Positions 1 through 8,939 of a stretch of DNA of 64,000 bases are shown here, one piece after another. Under the pieces are notes generated by a model. It saw only the letters and a list, made by a program, of their open reading frames with translations. It had not been told where the DNA came from and made no database searches. The DNA is from Desulfobacterales bacterium (lineage in GTDB: Bacteria; Desulfobacterota; Desulfobacteria; Desulfobacterales; JAQWFD01): NCBI GenBank assembly GCA_028704555.1, contig JAQWFD010000017.1, positions 1 through 64,000 on the forward strand, written 5' to 3'. A program made the translations under genes and the position numbers. Each line of letters starts with the position of its first letter. Positions within the stretch are counted from its first letter, which is position 1.

Positions 1-470
1 AACCTGGGACTCAAGGAGGTCCCGCTACCGAGGAAACGATATGCTGCAAAATGAGTAGTGACCACAAAAATCGCCAAGCCCCCGAATGACGCCAAGCCTT
101 GATCTAAATTGGCGAACTTGGGTTAAGTTAATTTATCGTTGATTCGTTTGCGTTAATTGTATAGCTGATTTGAAATAAATTCATGATATTAATATCAACG
201 GATTCAATCAATTTGTCCATAGGGTGGGAGATTTATTTTTATAGAGAAAACTCCCAATATTCGGGAGTTTCTCCCGATCTGATCGAAGAACGTGCGAGTG
301 CGTCGGTAAAGAGGTGTGATTGGGGAATGAATACTAACGCTGTCTGAGTGGCTTGTTTTAATGAGTCAAATAAAAAATAATAATTGGGATTGAATAGCAG
401 TTTTTCAGTAAAAGGCTTTAATCTTTTTGCCGGGTACCGGCAAATGCCAATAGAAAAATAGGGCCTGATC
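1..470. other. Gene-less left edge
   Basis: No coding frame here is convincing: the frames that exist lack a ribosome site and recognisable composition. The only structure seen is a small hairpin with 8-bp arms at 248-255 and 263-270 (AAACTCCC / GGGAGTTT). The base composition is AT-rich. Confidence 0.5.
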
Positions 471-596
471 ATAACTGCGGCCATATTTTGCTGTGCGCAG
501 CCTCGGCCTCCCGCCTGTTGCCGGCATCTCCCCGGATCGTGCTGGAGAAGCCGGCAATGGGCTGAACAGACTCCGTGACATGGTGGCCGCAGTTAT
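471..596. repeat. Nested inverted repeat
   Basis: An outer pair of perfect 13-base arms (471-483 and 584-596, ATAACTGCGGCCA and its complement) encloses an inner hairpin whose 14-base arms (518-531 and 544-557) match at 13 positions around a 12-base loop. The two nested stems make a strong cruciform or a structured RNA. A frame reading through it is treated as non-coding because it merely follows the symmetry. Function is unknown. Confidence 0.6.
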
Positions 597-703
597 GGTA
601 AAGCCCCAGAGATGCTTTCATCCGGCGATTAATAAAGGGGATTATCCTTTACATCTGCGAAAATTCGCGCACATCTGTGGATATGGATATTTTTGTATCA
701 GCA

Positions 704-862
704 TTAAGGGCTCGCACAAAAACAACTTCACATATAAGCATCGGTGCCTCCTGTCTGCTGCGTTGCAAAAGCTCTGAATATGCCGGATTGTTCGCTTTCG
801 TACTTTGCCAGACAGATGCTTCAATGTTTAAAATAGCGGACTTATTTTTGGGCGAACCCTAA
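704..862. repeat. MITE-like palindromic repeat, copy 1
   Basis: About 158 bp, a full-length imperfect palindrome. It opens with TTAAGGGCTCGCACAAAAAC and ends with GCGAACCCTAA, so the ends are inverted repeats. The interior also folds back: the stretch around 735-760 is complementary to that around 800-825. The same element recurs at 11041-11190, 26687-26847 and 57973-58167. It carries no open frame worth calling. It ends two bases before the map stop codon, so it would also form a hairpin at the 3' end of the map transcript. Confidence 0.85.
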
Positions 863-863
863 A

Positions 864-1754
864 TTAATCCTCAAAAGGAGTCAGTATGTCATATCCTGTA
901 CCGGTGACCACGATCGTTTGTTCGAATTGGGCGGATAGTGAGCCGTCTCGGGTGACGGCGGTCCAGTTATCGTCTAATACATTAAGGTATCTTTTCCCTG
1001 CATTGATCATGGGCTCAATGGTAAAAACCATTCCGGGGATCAATCTGAGGCCTTCCCCTTTTCGGCCGTAATGAGCTACCTGCGGTAGCTCATGAAAATC
1101 GAAACCCACGCCATGCCCGACGAATTCTCTGACGACCGAGCAGCCCTGACCTTCAGCATAAGTTTGAATCGCCCAACCGATATCTCCCAGTGTGTTGCCG
1201 GGTTTTACCATGGAAATTCCCAGATTGAGGCTTTCGCGGGCGACTTCGACAAGCTTTTTTGCATCAGGCCCGGGGGTACCAATAAAAAAAGTTTTATTCG
1301 TGTCTGCATAATACCGGTTGAGAATCGTGGTGACATCCACATTGACGATGTCCCCGTCTTTAAGAATCCGATCGCTCGGAATCCCGTGGCAGATGACCTC
1401 GTTTACGGAAGTACAGACGCTTTTGGGAAATCCCTTGTAATTTAAAGGGGCGGGGATGGCTCCGGCGGCTATCGTAAATTCATGGACCAGTTTGTTTATG
1501 TCATCGGTTGTCATTCCGGGGTGCAGGTTGCTTTCCACCAGGTTGAGAGTGTCTACGGCGATGCGGCCGGCTTTTCTGATGGCTTCAATATCCGCTGGTC
1601 CTTTTAAACGGATGTTGTGTTTTTTCGCATACCATTGATCGTCGGATAGTGACTGGATCAGGTGCTTTGTCAGACAGCATTTTTTATATTTCAATCCGCT
1701 TCCGCACGGGCATGGATCATTCCGCCCGATTTTTTCCGTATCTTTTTTCATCAT
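864..1754 (-). CDS. map: Type I methionine aminopeptidase with N-terminal SEC-C motif
   Basis: Cytosolic metalloprotease that removes the initiator methionine from nascent proteins. The 296-residue product begins with a SEC-C zinc motif (about residues 12-27, with Cys15, Cys17, Cys26 and Cys27), of the kind found at the C-terminus of SecA. The pita-bread catalytic domain follows. The usual five metal ligands are visible: Asp in NVDVTT and Asp in YYADTNK, His in GHGVG, Glu in FTIEPM and Glu in QFEQT. The start is one of two adjacent ATGs behind AAAAGGA. The SEC-C extension is known in a subset of bacterial MetAPs and probably aids ribosome association or zinc binding (inference). It stands alone, about 40 bp downstream of rarA on the same strand. 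Confidence 0.95.
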   Translation of the reverse strand: MMKKDTEKIGRNDPCPCGSGLKYKKCCLTKHLIQSLSDDQWYAKKHNIRLKGPADIEAIRKAGRIAVDTLNLVESNLHPGMTTDDINKLVHEFTIAAGAIPAPLNYKGFPKSVCTSVNEVICHGIPSDRILKDGDIVNVDVTTILNRYYADTNKTFFIGTPGPDAKKLVEVARESLNLGISMVKPGNTLGDIGWAIQTYAEGQGCSVVREFVGHGVGFDFHELPQVAHYGRKGEGLRLIPGMVFTIEPMINAGKRYLNVLDDNWTAVTRDGSLSAQFEQTIVVTGTGYDILTPFED

Positions 1755-1796
1755 AAAATCCTTTTGAAAGATAATGCCTCAGTTGAATAATGTACA

Positions 1797-3167
1797 TTAT
1801 GAAGTTTTACGGTCACCGTCTTTTTTTTTAAAATCAGACCATGTGTCAAGCCTTTGTTTGATAAACTTTTCATACCCCCGCTCGGTAGGAATATAAAACG
1901 CCGTTCCCTGAAGGGGTTCCGGCAGGTATTCCTGGGCGGCATAGGCGTCGTTAAAATCGTGGGCATATTTGTATCCTTTGCCATAGCCGGCAGATTGCAT
2001 CAGTTTCGTTGGGGCATTGCGGATATGCAACGGAACCGGAAGGGCCCCTGTCCGCCTGATGGTTTCCCGGATTTTCCCGTACGCTTTATAGATGCTGTTG
2101 CTTTTCGGGGCGGTAGCAAGATATACGGCCGCCTGGCACAGGGCCAGCTCGCCCTCCGGCGGACCCAGGAATTTAAACGATTCCATGGCGCTGATTGCGT
2201 TAGCCAATGCATTCGGGTCGGCCAGCCCGATGTCTTCGGACGCGAACCTGACCATTCTTCTGGCAATATAAAAAGGGTCTTCCCCTGAGGCCAGCATACG
2301 TCCCAGCCAGTACAGGGCCCCATCCGGATCACTGCCCCGAAGGCTTTTGTGAAAGGCCGAGATGAGGTTGAAGTGTTCCTCCCCGGATTTATCGTACAAC
2401 AGGGCTTTTTTCTGGATGGCGTTTTCCACATCCTTTATGTCGATGTTCAGTATACCATGATCCGGGGCACTATGCACGCTGTCAATGGTTAAGGACGCTG
2501 CAATTTCGAGCGTGTTTAATGCCATACGCGCGTCGCCCTCACAACAGCCGATCAAAAGTGAGCGTGCGTCGCTGTTAAGGCGGATGTTGAGTTTGCCAAG
2601 CCCTTTGTCCGGCTCTGACAAGGCGCGATCAACGATGGACGAGATGTCGGCTTCAGTTAATGGCTTTAAAGTAATGAGCCGGCATCTTGATAATAAAGGA
2701 GAAATCACCTCAAATGACGGGTTTTCGGTCGTTGCACCGATAAGCGTAATCATGCCGCTTTCAACCTGGTGTAGAAACGCATCCTGCTGTGCCTTGTTAA
2801 ACCGGTGAATTTCATCCACAAACAGAATGGTTTTTTTTCGGAACATCTGCCGTTGTGTCCGGGCATCTTCGATTACCGATCGGATTTCCTTCACACCGGA
2901 GAGCACCGCTGAGAAATGGACGAAATGGGAGCGGCTTTCCCTGGCGATCAATCGTGCCAGGGTGGTTTTCCCGCATCCCGGAGGCCCCCACAGGATCATT
3001 GAAAATATTCGGTCGTGTTTGATGGCATGACAGATCAAAGCCCCCTCGCCGATGACATGGGCCTGTCCCGCGAACTCCTCGAGGCATTTGGGCCGCATTC
3101 TTTCTGCCAGGGGGCTGGTGTTCTGAACATCTGTTTGCGCTTGATATTCAAAGAGATTCAAAGGCAT
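1797..3167 (-). CDS. rarA: Replication-associated recombination protein A (AAA+ ATPase)
   Basis: Clamp-loader-like AAA+ ATPase of the RarA/MgsA/WRNIP1 family, acting at stalled replication forks. Walker A is GPPGCGKTT (residues 61-69), Walker B FVDEIHRFN follows about 50 residues later, with sensor motif GATTENPSF and the C-terminal tetramerisation region. The open frame extends upstream to 3320, but those 51 extra residues are a lysine-rich run translated from the end of der and from the palindrome at 3230-3261. Family members begin near MPLNLFEY, so the ATG at 3165-3167 is chosen, giving 456 residues, the usual size. It has only a weak ribosome site. Downstream of der on the same strand, so co-transcription is likely. 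Confidence 0.93.
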   Translation of the reverse strand: MPLNLFEYQAQTDVQNTSPLAERMRPKCLEEFAGQAHVIGEGALICHAIKHDRIFSMILWGPPGCGKTTLARLIARESRSHFVHFSAVLSGVKEIRSVIEDARTQRQMFRKKTILFVDEIHRFNKAQQDAFLHQVESGMITLIGATTENPSFEVISPLLSRCRLITLKPLTEADISSIVDRALSEPDKGLGKLNIRLNSDARSLLIGCCEGDARMALNTLEIAASLTIDSVHSAPDHGILNIDIKDVENAIQKKALLYDKSGEEHFNLISAFHKSLRGSDPDGALYWLGRMLASGEDPFYIARRMVRFASEDIGLADPNALANAISAMESFKFLGPPEGELALCQAAVYLATAPKSNSIYKAYGKIRETIRRTGALPVPLHIRNAPTKLMQSAGYGKGYKYAHDFNDAYAAQEYLPEPLQGTAFYIPTERGYEKFIKQRLDTWSDFKKKDGDRKTS

Positions 3168-3229
3168 TCCTGAAAATTGATGGTTATCGGTCGTGTTTGT
3201 ATTTTCAATAAGACGACAGATTCGTTCCA

Positions 3230-3261
3230 GGCAAGAATACATTGTGCAATGTATTCTTGCC
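3230..3261. other. Perfect 15-bp inverted repeat between der and rarA
   Basis: Arms 3230-3244 (GGCAAGAATACATTG) and 3247-3261 are exact complements around a 2-base centre. The element sits 8 bp past the der stop codon and about 60 bp before the rarA start. No T tract follows on the minus strand, so a classic terminator is unlikely. An operator, an RNA-processing hairpin, or a remnant of a repeat are all possible. Confidence 0.7.
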
Positions 3262-3268
3262 GAGATCT

Positions 3269-4705
3269 TTATCTTTTTATTCTTTTTTTTCTTTTTCCGT
3301 TTCTTTCGGCTGGCCTGCATGTTTTTGAAGGCCTGTTTTTTCCGGGGGTTCTTCCGGCGCTTTGTCCGGATAATCGTTTTATTTCGTAATCTCGCCGCCC
3401 GGTTCGTTCCCGGAATATCAGATGGACAGGGGTGTTTTCAAGCGCTGCCTGGGCTCGGATCTGATTGATCAGATAGCGTTTGTAGGAAAAATGTACGGCA
3501 TCCGGGAAATTGACGAAGCAGACAAACGCCGGGGGTTTGATAGAAACCTGAGAAGAATAATAAAATTTAATTCGTCTTCCTTTGTGAATGGGCGGTTCAT
3601 GGGCTTGAACGGCGTCATTGATGATTCGGTTCAGCTGCCCTGTTGATATGCGGAAGCTGTACTGACGGTAGACTTCATCAACCAGATTGAAAATCTGCGG
3701 GACACGTTTTCCGGTTTTGGCGGATATGGTGATCATCGGAGCAAAGTTGAGAAACTTTGCCTCCGTTCTCAAATCTTCCTGATAGCGTTTTGCCGTTTTA
3801 TGGTCTTTTTCAACAAGATCCCATTTATTGAGCAGGAAAATACATCCGCAGCCTCGTTCATAGGCATATCCGGCGATATTGATATCCTGTTCGGTAATGC
3901 CCTGCTCGGCATCAATCACGATCAGTGCGACATCGCATTCATCAAGGCTTCTCAGCGCCTTGATGACAGAAAACTTTTCAATTTTTTCTTCAACCTTTGC
4001 TTTACGCCTGATTCCGGCGGTATCAATCAGAAGATAGGCCTTTGCGCTCGTTTCGGCAATGGAGTTTATGGAATCGCGGGTCGTGCCGGGGATATCACTG
4101 ACCAGCATCCGGTTTTCTCCCAGAATGCGGTTGATGAGGGACGATTTTCCGACATTGGGCTTTCCGACCACCGCCAGTTTGATCATTTCTGCGGTGTCTT
4201 CAGGTTCAGATTTACGAAACGACAGGACCATGATGTCCAGAAAGTCTGACAAACCGTAGCCGTGTTCTGCAGAAACAGGGTATAAGGGCTCGATCCCCAT
4301 CTGATAGAAATCATACAGGTTGACTTCATGCTGTATATCGTCAATTTTATTGACGATATAAAAAACCGGTTTGTCAACGCCCCTGAGCATGGCAATCAGA
4401 TCGGTATCGAAGGGTGAAATGCCGGATTTACCATCCAGTACCAGAACGATCGCATCCGCATTCTCTATGGCCTGATGGACCTGATCGCGAATCTGCGATG
4501 CGAAGGTGTCCTCGTCGTTGCTGATGAATCCCCCGGTATCCACCACGGTAAACTCAATTTCGTTCCAGGTGGCATTTCCATAATGCCGGTCCCGGGTAAC
4601 ACCCGGCAAATTATCCACCAGAGCGTCTTTGGTTCGGGTGATCCGATTAAACAGTGTTGATTTGCCTACATTGGGACGGCCGATGAATGCAATAATTGGT
4701 TTCAT
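3269..4705 (-). CDS. der: Ribosome-assembly GTPase Der (EngA)
   Basis: Double-GTPase needed for 50S ribosomal subunit maturation. It has two tandem G domains. The first P-loop, GRPNVGKST, is at residues 9-17, with DTGG and NKID following. The second, GKPNVGKSS, is near residue 182, with DTAG and NKWD. A C-terminal KH-like domain follows. The 478-residue product is slightly longer than the usual 440-490 range midpoint because of a basic tail (RNGKRKKRIKR). Such tails occur in the family and probably contact rRNA (inference). It is first in the der-rarA-map run. The gene-less 4706-4987 stretch upstream must hold its promoter. Confidence 0.97.
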   Translation of the reverse strand: MKPIIAFIGRPNVGKSTLFNRITRTKDALVDNLPGVTRDRHYGNATWNEIEFTVVDTGGFISNDEDTFASQIRDQVHQAIENADAIVLVLDGKSGISPFDTDLIAMLRGVDKPVFYIVNKIDDIQHEVNLYDFYQMGIEPLYPVSAEHGYGLSDFLDIMVLSFRKSEPEDTAEMIKLAVVGKPNVGKSSLINRILGENRMLVSDIPGTTRDSINSIAETSAKAYLLIDTAGIRRKAKVEEKIEKFSVIKALRSLDECDVALIVIDAEQGITEQDINIAGYAYERGCGCIFLLNKWDLVEKDHKTAKRYQEDLRTEAKFLNFAPMITISAKTGKRVPQIFNLVDEVYRQYSFRISTGQLNRIINDAVQAHEPPIHKGRRIKFYYSSQVSIKPPAFVCFVNFPDAVHFSYKRYLINQIRAQAALENTPVHLIFRERTGRRDYEIKRLSGQSAGRTPGKNRPSKTCRPAERNGKRKKRIKR

Positions 4706-4987
4706 TGTTTTTGCTTTACATTATAAGTAACATAATAAGTAACATATGGTTTGTCCCTGATGCTATCGTATCAGGTCCTAACGAAAAAAATTCGGTGAAG
4801 AATCAGGAATAAAGAATGATATCGAAAAGTTATATTTTTCCGGGGAAATTCTTTGATTTTAGCGCATGACGGAAATTGATTGTTGGTCAGAAATCAAAAT
4901 TTTTGCCGGAAGTTAGTTTTAAAATCAGTTCTGATATACATGATTCACGGTTTGATTGTCAAACGGCAGTTTGGTCGCTGAGGGGGT
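4706..4987. other. Gene-less spacer upstream of der
   Basis: AT-rich spacer between the por operon terminator and der. It should contain the der promoter on the minus strand. No repeat, RNA gene or convincing frame was seen. Confidence 0.4.
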
Positions 4988-5025
4988 AAAAAAATAAAAG
5001 CAGGAGCCGTACGACAGGCTCCTGC
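4988..5025 (-). terminator. Rho-independent terminator of the por operon
   Basis: Read on the minus strand, GCAGGAGCC (5025-5017) pairs perfectly with GGCTCCTGC (5008-5000) around an 8-base loop and is followed by a T-rich tract (TTTTATTTTTTTA). It lies about 58 bp beyond the porB stop codon and closes the four-gene operon. Confidence 0.9.
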
Positions 5026-5083
5026 TTATTGAATAGTTTGTATTTTTTTATCAGATATCGACAAACGGCTGCGATTGCATGTG

Positions 5084-5962
5084 TTACATGCGGATTTTTC
5101 TTGCCAGAAGATCCCAGTCATCATCGACCATATGCTGAATCTGATTGATATCGTCCTGCGTTAAATGCTTATATCGACCCTGGATCGACAGGTAATCGGC
5201 TACCGGAAGGTGCCCTTCATAGTTCAGGGTGTAATGCTTTCCGTCTTCTACTTCATACAGCGGAAATACATTCGTCTGCGATGCCAGTCGAGCCACTTTG
5301 ATGGATTTTTCGGAAGGAACGCGCCATCCGGTGGGGCAGCTTGAAAAAACATGGAGCAGTCTGAAGCCCCCCTTCATCTCTTTGGCCTTTTTAAATTTTC
5401 TGATCATGTCTTCCGGGAAGGCGATGTTGGTCGTTGCCGCATACGGTACCCGGTGTGCGGCCATGGCTTCCACAAGATTTTTTTTGCGTGATTGCTTCCA
5501 GTCCTTGCCCGGAGTCGTGGTGGTCCATGCACCGTAAGGCGTTGCGGAACTTCGCTGGATGCCGGTATTCATATAGGCTTCATTATCATAACAGACATAT
5601 ATCATGTTTTCATTTCGTTCCGCTGCCCCGCTCAGGGACTGAAATCCGATATCAAACGTGCCGCCGTCTCCGGCCCAGGCCACCACGTTGGTTTCCGTAT
5701 CGCCTTTCATATCCAGTGCTGCCCGGATGCCACTGCCCGCTGCGCCGCAGGTTTCGATAGCCGTATGAAATATGGGAACTTTTAACGCGGTATTCGGGAA
5801 AAATCCGCCGACAATCGCCCAGCAGCAGGCGGGTATGATAATGATGGTTTTATCGTCGAAGGCTTCAAATGCCAGCTTCATGGCAATGGTGGCCCCGCAT
5901 CCGGGGCAGCCTACGTGTCCGGAACACATTTGGCTTGTATTGGAAATATTGAGTTGTGTCAT
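5084..5962 (-). CDS. porB: 2-oxoacid (pyruvate):ferredoxin oxidoreductase, beta subunit
   Basis: Thiamine-diphosphate subunit of the four-subunit pyruvate:ferredoxin oxidoreductase family, which converts pyruvate and CoA to acetyl-CoA, CO2 and reduced ferredoxin, or the reverse. An N-terminal CPGCG supplies cluster ligands. The ThDP/Mg motif begins GDGGTFDIG and ends with NEAYMNTG. The loop SSATPYGAWTTTTPG is typical of pyruvate-type beta subunits. The start is the ATG at 5962, which overlaps the porA stop as ATGA; an in-frame codon 33 bases upstream would lie inside porA. 292 residues is normal. Substrate could be another 2-oxoacid such as 2-ketoisovalerate; pyruvate is preferred. Confidence 0.92.
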   Translation of the reverse strand: MTQLNISNTSQMCSGHVGCPGCGATIAMKLAFEAFDDKTIIIIPACCWAIVGGFFPNTALKVPIFHTAIETCGAAGSGIRAALDMKGDTETNVVAWAGDGGTFDIGFQSLSGAAERNENMIYVCYDNEAYMNTGIQRSSATPYGAWTTTTPGKDWKQSRKKNLVEAMAAHRVPYAATTNIAFPEDMIRKFKKAKEMKGGFRLLHVFSSCPTGWRVPSEKSIKVARLASQTNVFPLYEVEDGKHYTLNYEGHLPVADYLSIQGRYKHLTQDDINQIQHMVDDDWDLLARKIRM

Positions 5963-7128
5963 GATTCCAGAAACTCCTGATTTAAACCGACCCATACACT
6001 TTCTTCAGCCGGGGTGGGATTGTTTTTTGTGGCCCAGTAAATTTCTTCCAGCACCTGCGGGGTGACATCCCGTCCCCCAAGTCCGGTGATATAGTTGTAG
6101 ATGGAAGCGTGTCTGGGGGCGTCACAAAGGGCGGCCCGGATCTCCTGGGCAAATATACCGCTGGCGCCAAATGAAAAGTTCCGGTCAACTACGGCGGCTT
6201 TTGGAACGTTTTCAAGCGCCCGGCGAATTTGGGCAGCCGGAAACGGCCTGAACATTTTCAGCTTAAGAAGGCCGACCTTTTCTCCTTTTGCCCGCAGCGT
6301 TTCGATGACTTCACGGCAGGTGCTGGTAACGGTGCCGGTGGTGATCATGATGATGTCCGCATCCTCGCAGTGAACCGGTTCAATCAGGCCATAGCGGCGA
6401 TCGAATATGGCGGCAAATTCATCTTCGACCCGACTGAAACGTGCCGGCACCTGCTCCATGGCCATCTGGATATTTTTCCGCATTTCCATGTAAAACGGCG
6501 GCGGGGTCATTTGATTCAGGGCTTTTGGGTTGTTGACATCCAGTTGAAACCGCGGCGAATAGGGTGGAAGAAACCGGTCGACCTGATCCTGATAGGGGAC
6601 GTCCACCGGTTCATAGGTGTGGGAGAGAAAAAAAGCATCCAGGACCACCATGACCGGCAGATTCATGATTTCCGCCAGGCGGTATGCCTGAAGCGTTGTG
6701 TCCAGAACTTCCTGTCCGTCTTCGCAGTAGAGCTGAATCCAGCCGGTATCCCGCTGGGCCAGACTGTCAGACTGATCCATCCAGATATTCCATCCGGGTC
6801 CGAGTGCCCGGTTGACTTCCGCCATTACGATGGGCAGGCGAGCGCCTGAGGCCCAGTGAAGCATCTCGTGCATCAGTGCAAGTCCGTGGGCGGAGGTGGC
6901 GGTAAACGTTCGGACACCTGCACTCGAAGCGCCGATAACGGCGGCCATTGCCGAGTGTTCGCTTTCTACGCATATAAAGCGCGCGTCCATGGAGCCGTCT
7001 GCACAAAATTCAGACAACGCCTCCACAATATGGGTCTGTGGCGTGATGGGATAGGCTGACATGACCTGAACCCGTGCAAGGCGAACCGCTTCGGCGACGG
7101 CGTGATTTCCTTCCAGAACTTGTTTCAT
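5959..7128 (-). CDS. porA: 2-oxoacid (pyruvate):ferredoxin oxidoreductase, alpha subunit
   Basis: Alpha subunit, holding the pyrimidine-binding domain that activates thiamine diphosphate. The N-terminus carries the family signature YPITPQT (about residues 26-32), followed by the conserved region with ESEHSAMAAVIGAS and the transketolase C-terminal domain (VVDRNFSFGASG). At 389 residues it fits the four-subunit type rather than the single-chain enzyme. It overlaps the preceding gene's stop by ATGA (7125-7128) and its own stop overlaps the porB start, so three genes are translationally coupled in tandem. Confidence 0.93.
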   Translation of the reverse strand: MKQVLEGNHAVAEAVRLARVQVMSAYPITPQTHIVEALSEFCADGSMDARFICVESEHSAMAAVIGASSAGVRTFTATSAHGLALMHEMLHWASGARLPIVMAEVNRALGPGWNIWMDQSDSLAQRDTGWIQLYCEDGQEVLDTTLQAYRLAEIMNLPVMVVLDAFFLSHTYEPVDVPYQDQVDRFLPPYSPRFQLDVNNPKALNQMTPPPFYMEMRKNIQMAMEQVPARFSRVEDEFAAIFDRRYGLIEPVHCEDADIIMITTGTVTSTCREVIETLRAKGEKVGLLKLKMFRPFPAAQIRRALENVPKAAVVDRNFSFGASGIFAQEIRAALCDAPRHASIYNYITGLGGRDVTPQVLEEIYWATKNNPTPAEESVWVGLNQEFLES

Positions 7129-8867
7129 AAGTTTTCCTCCTCAATAACCATGGCGTTGCGCGGGCATTCCTCCACGCAGATGCCGCATCCCTTGCAGTAG
7201 TCCATATTAATGCTTCGCCCGTTTTTCCCGACGGTAACGGCTACTTCGGGGCAAAATATCCGGCAATTGTCACAGTCATTACAAATCCCGCAGTTAAAAC
7301 AGCGTTGCGCTTCCTGGAGTGCAACGGGAAGGGGGAGGGTATGATCTGTTTCTTCAAAGGATTTTATTCCGTCTTTTATCGGCAGCCGTGGATGATCCGC
7401 CCTGGCAGACGGTGTAAAATAGTCCGGGTTAATTTCATTGTATGTCACGACATGAGGTGTTCTGAGTTTTCTGTCCCCTCCCAGATAGATCTCCATGGAC
7501 AGGGATGCGCTGTTCCCGATCCGGCAGGTGGCAAGTTTGTCTTCAATAACATCGCGGCCGTCCTTGAACAGTATATCCAGTGCCATGGCCGCCTGCTTTC
7601 CCGAAGCCACGGCATCGGTTACGCTTTTGACCTCATTGGTTAAATCCCCCCCGTAAACGATCGGCAGATCCTGGTGGTGAATAATGCAGTGGCTCAGGTG
7701 AAGGAGGCTTTTGTCGTGTTTTCGCGGAGGAAAGCGCCATGGCTCTTGAACCTCTGAGCCGATAGCCGAGAAAATTTTCTTGAAGCGCATGGTTCTGCTT
7801 TTTTCCTGGGCAGGTATGACACGGGCTCTTCCATCCGTATCCGTATCGCTGATTTTCATTTTCTGAAGGGTCAGGACAAAGTCATCCCGGAGGGATTCGA
7901 TATGGACAGGGCTGAGCAGCTCTTGAATTTGAACGCCCTCTTTGACGGCCATCTCAATTTCGTGGTCAAAGGCTGGCATGTCCTGCTTTCGCCGTCGGTA
8001 AATCAGAACCGGACGGGCACCGAGCCGGATCAGGGACCTGGCCACATCAATGGCCGAATTTCCTCCTCCGATGACCGCCACTTCGCCATGGACCGACTGA
8101 GCCGAACCGTTTCGTATATCAGAGAGAAACGCCATGCCGTCAACCGCCATATCTTCTCCGGGGATGTTCATCATCAGGCTCCGGCCATGCCCGCAGCCGA
8201 TAAAGAAGGCGTCATATTTTTCTTTTGATTCGGTTAGAAATTTCCGGGTTATCGGCTGGTTGCAGATGATATTGACGCCCTGATTCCGGATTCGCTGAAT
8301 TTCGTTGTTTAAAACGCCTTCAGGCAGACGGTAACCGGGTATTCCCCAGCGCAGGAGTCCGCCCGGGGATGATGTGGCTTCATAAACATCGCAGGTATAT
8401 CCTAGCCGTGACAGAAACCAGGCGGCTGAGAGACCTGCAGGGCCGGCTCCGATTACGGCAATCGATTTACCGTTGGGTGGCAGATTCGTCAGGGCCGGCA
8501 CTGAGCCGTCCTGAAAAGCGGTATCGGCAAGAAATCGTTCCAGGCGATTGATAGAAACGGCCTGATCCAATTCTTTCCGGTTGCAGCTGTTTTCGCACGG
8601 GTGAAAACACACCCGGCCACAAACTGCCGGAAACGGATTTTCCTGAAGAATCGTCTCCCAGGCCTGCTTGAATAATCCGCGGCTGGCGAGCATCTCAATC
8701 CGGCTGATATCTTCTCCCGCCGGGCAGGCCGTGCTGCAGGGAGCGGTCTTATTCTCATAACAGGGGCGGACAAAGCGCCAGAAACCGGTTTTGTTTTCAT
8801 CGGTAAATCCGCGTGATTGCGGAATCAGCAAAGGAACTTTTTCAGATAATTCGGGTGGTGTAATCAT
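7125..8867 (-). CDS. GltD-like FAD/NAD(P) oxidoreductase fused to a 2[4Fe-4S] ferredoxin domain
   Basis: Takes the place of the small ferredoxin subunit (PorD) in the por operon. The order is: an N-terminal GltD-type 4Fe-4S domain with the CPAGEDI and CGRVCFHPCENSC cysteines; an FAD-binding GAGPAGLSAAW; an NAD(P)-binding GGGNSAIDVARS; and a C-terminal ferredoxin module with CFNCGICNDC...CRIFCP and CKGCGICVEECP. 580 residues. The architecture suggests electrons from 2-oxoacid oxidation can pass through iron-sulfur clusters and FAD to NAD(P), or backwards (inference). The stop overlaps the porA start by four bases. The family is annotated variously as glutamate synthase small subunit-like, but no GltB partner is nearby. 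Confidence 0.88.
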   Translation of the reverse strand: MITPPELSEKVPLLIPQSRGFTDENKTGFWRFVRPCYENKTAPCSTACPAGEDISRIEMLASRGLFKQAWETILQENPFPAVCGRVCFHPCENSCNRKELDQAVSINRLERFLADTAFQDGSVPALTNLPPNGKSIAVIGAGPAGLSAAWFLSRLGYTCDVYEATSSPGGLLRWGIPGYRLPEGVLNNEIQRIRNQGVNIICNQPITRKFLTESKEKYDAFFIGCGHGRSLMMNIPGEDMAVDGMAFLSDIRNGSAQSVHGEVAVIGGGNSAIDVARSLIRLGARPVLIYRRRKQDMPAFDHEIEMAVKEGVQIQELLSPVHIESLRDDFVLTLQKMKISDTDTDGRARVIPAQEKSRTMRFKKIFSAIGSEVQEPWRFPPRKHDKSLLHLSHCIIHHQDLPIVYGGDLTNEVKSVTDAVASGKQAAMALDILFKDGRDVIEDKLATCRIGNSASLSMEIYLGGDRKLRTPHVVTYNEINPDYFTPSARADHPRLPIKDGIKSFEETDHTLPLPVALQEAQRCFNCGICNDCDNCRIFCPEVAVTVGKNGRSINMDYCKGCGICVEECPRNAMVIEEENL

Positions 8868-8939
8868 TTTTTTCCCTTATTATATTGAAGTGATATATCC
8901 AGACGTTGTCTCCGGTTAAGATAAAGACAGTTTGGCTTT

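Noticed and set aside
642..862. Short frames over repeat copies 1-4 (for example 642-824, 10867-11370, 26330-26812)
   Set aside because: They follow the palindromic element, give similar artefact peptides from unrelated loci, and have no ribosome sites.
3168..3320. N-terminal extension of rarA (lysine-rich run)
   Set aside because: It translates the der 3' end and the palindrome at 3230-3261; family members begin at the ATG at 3165-3167.
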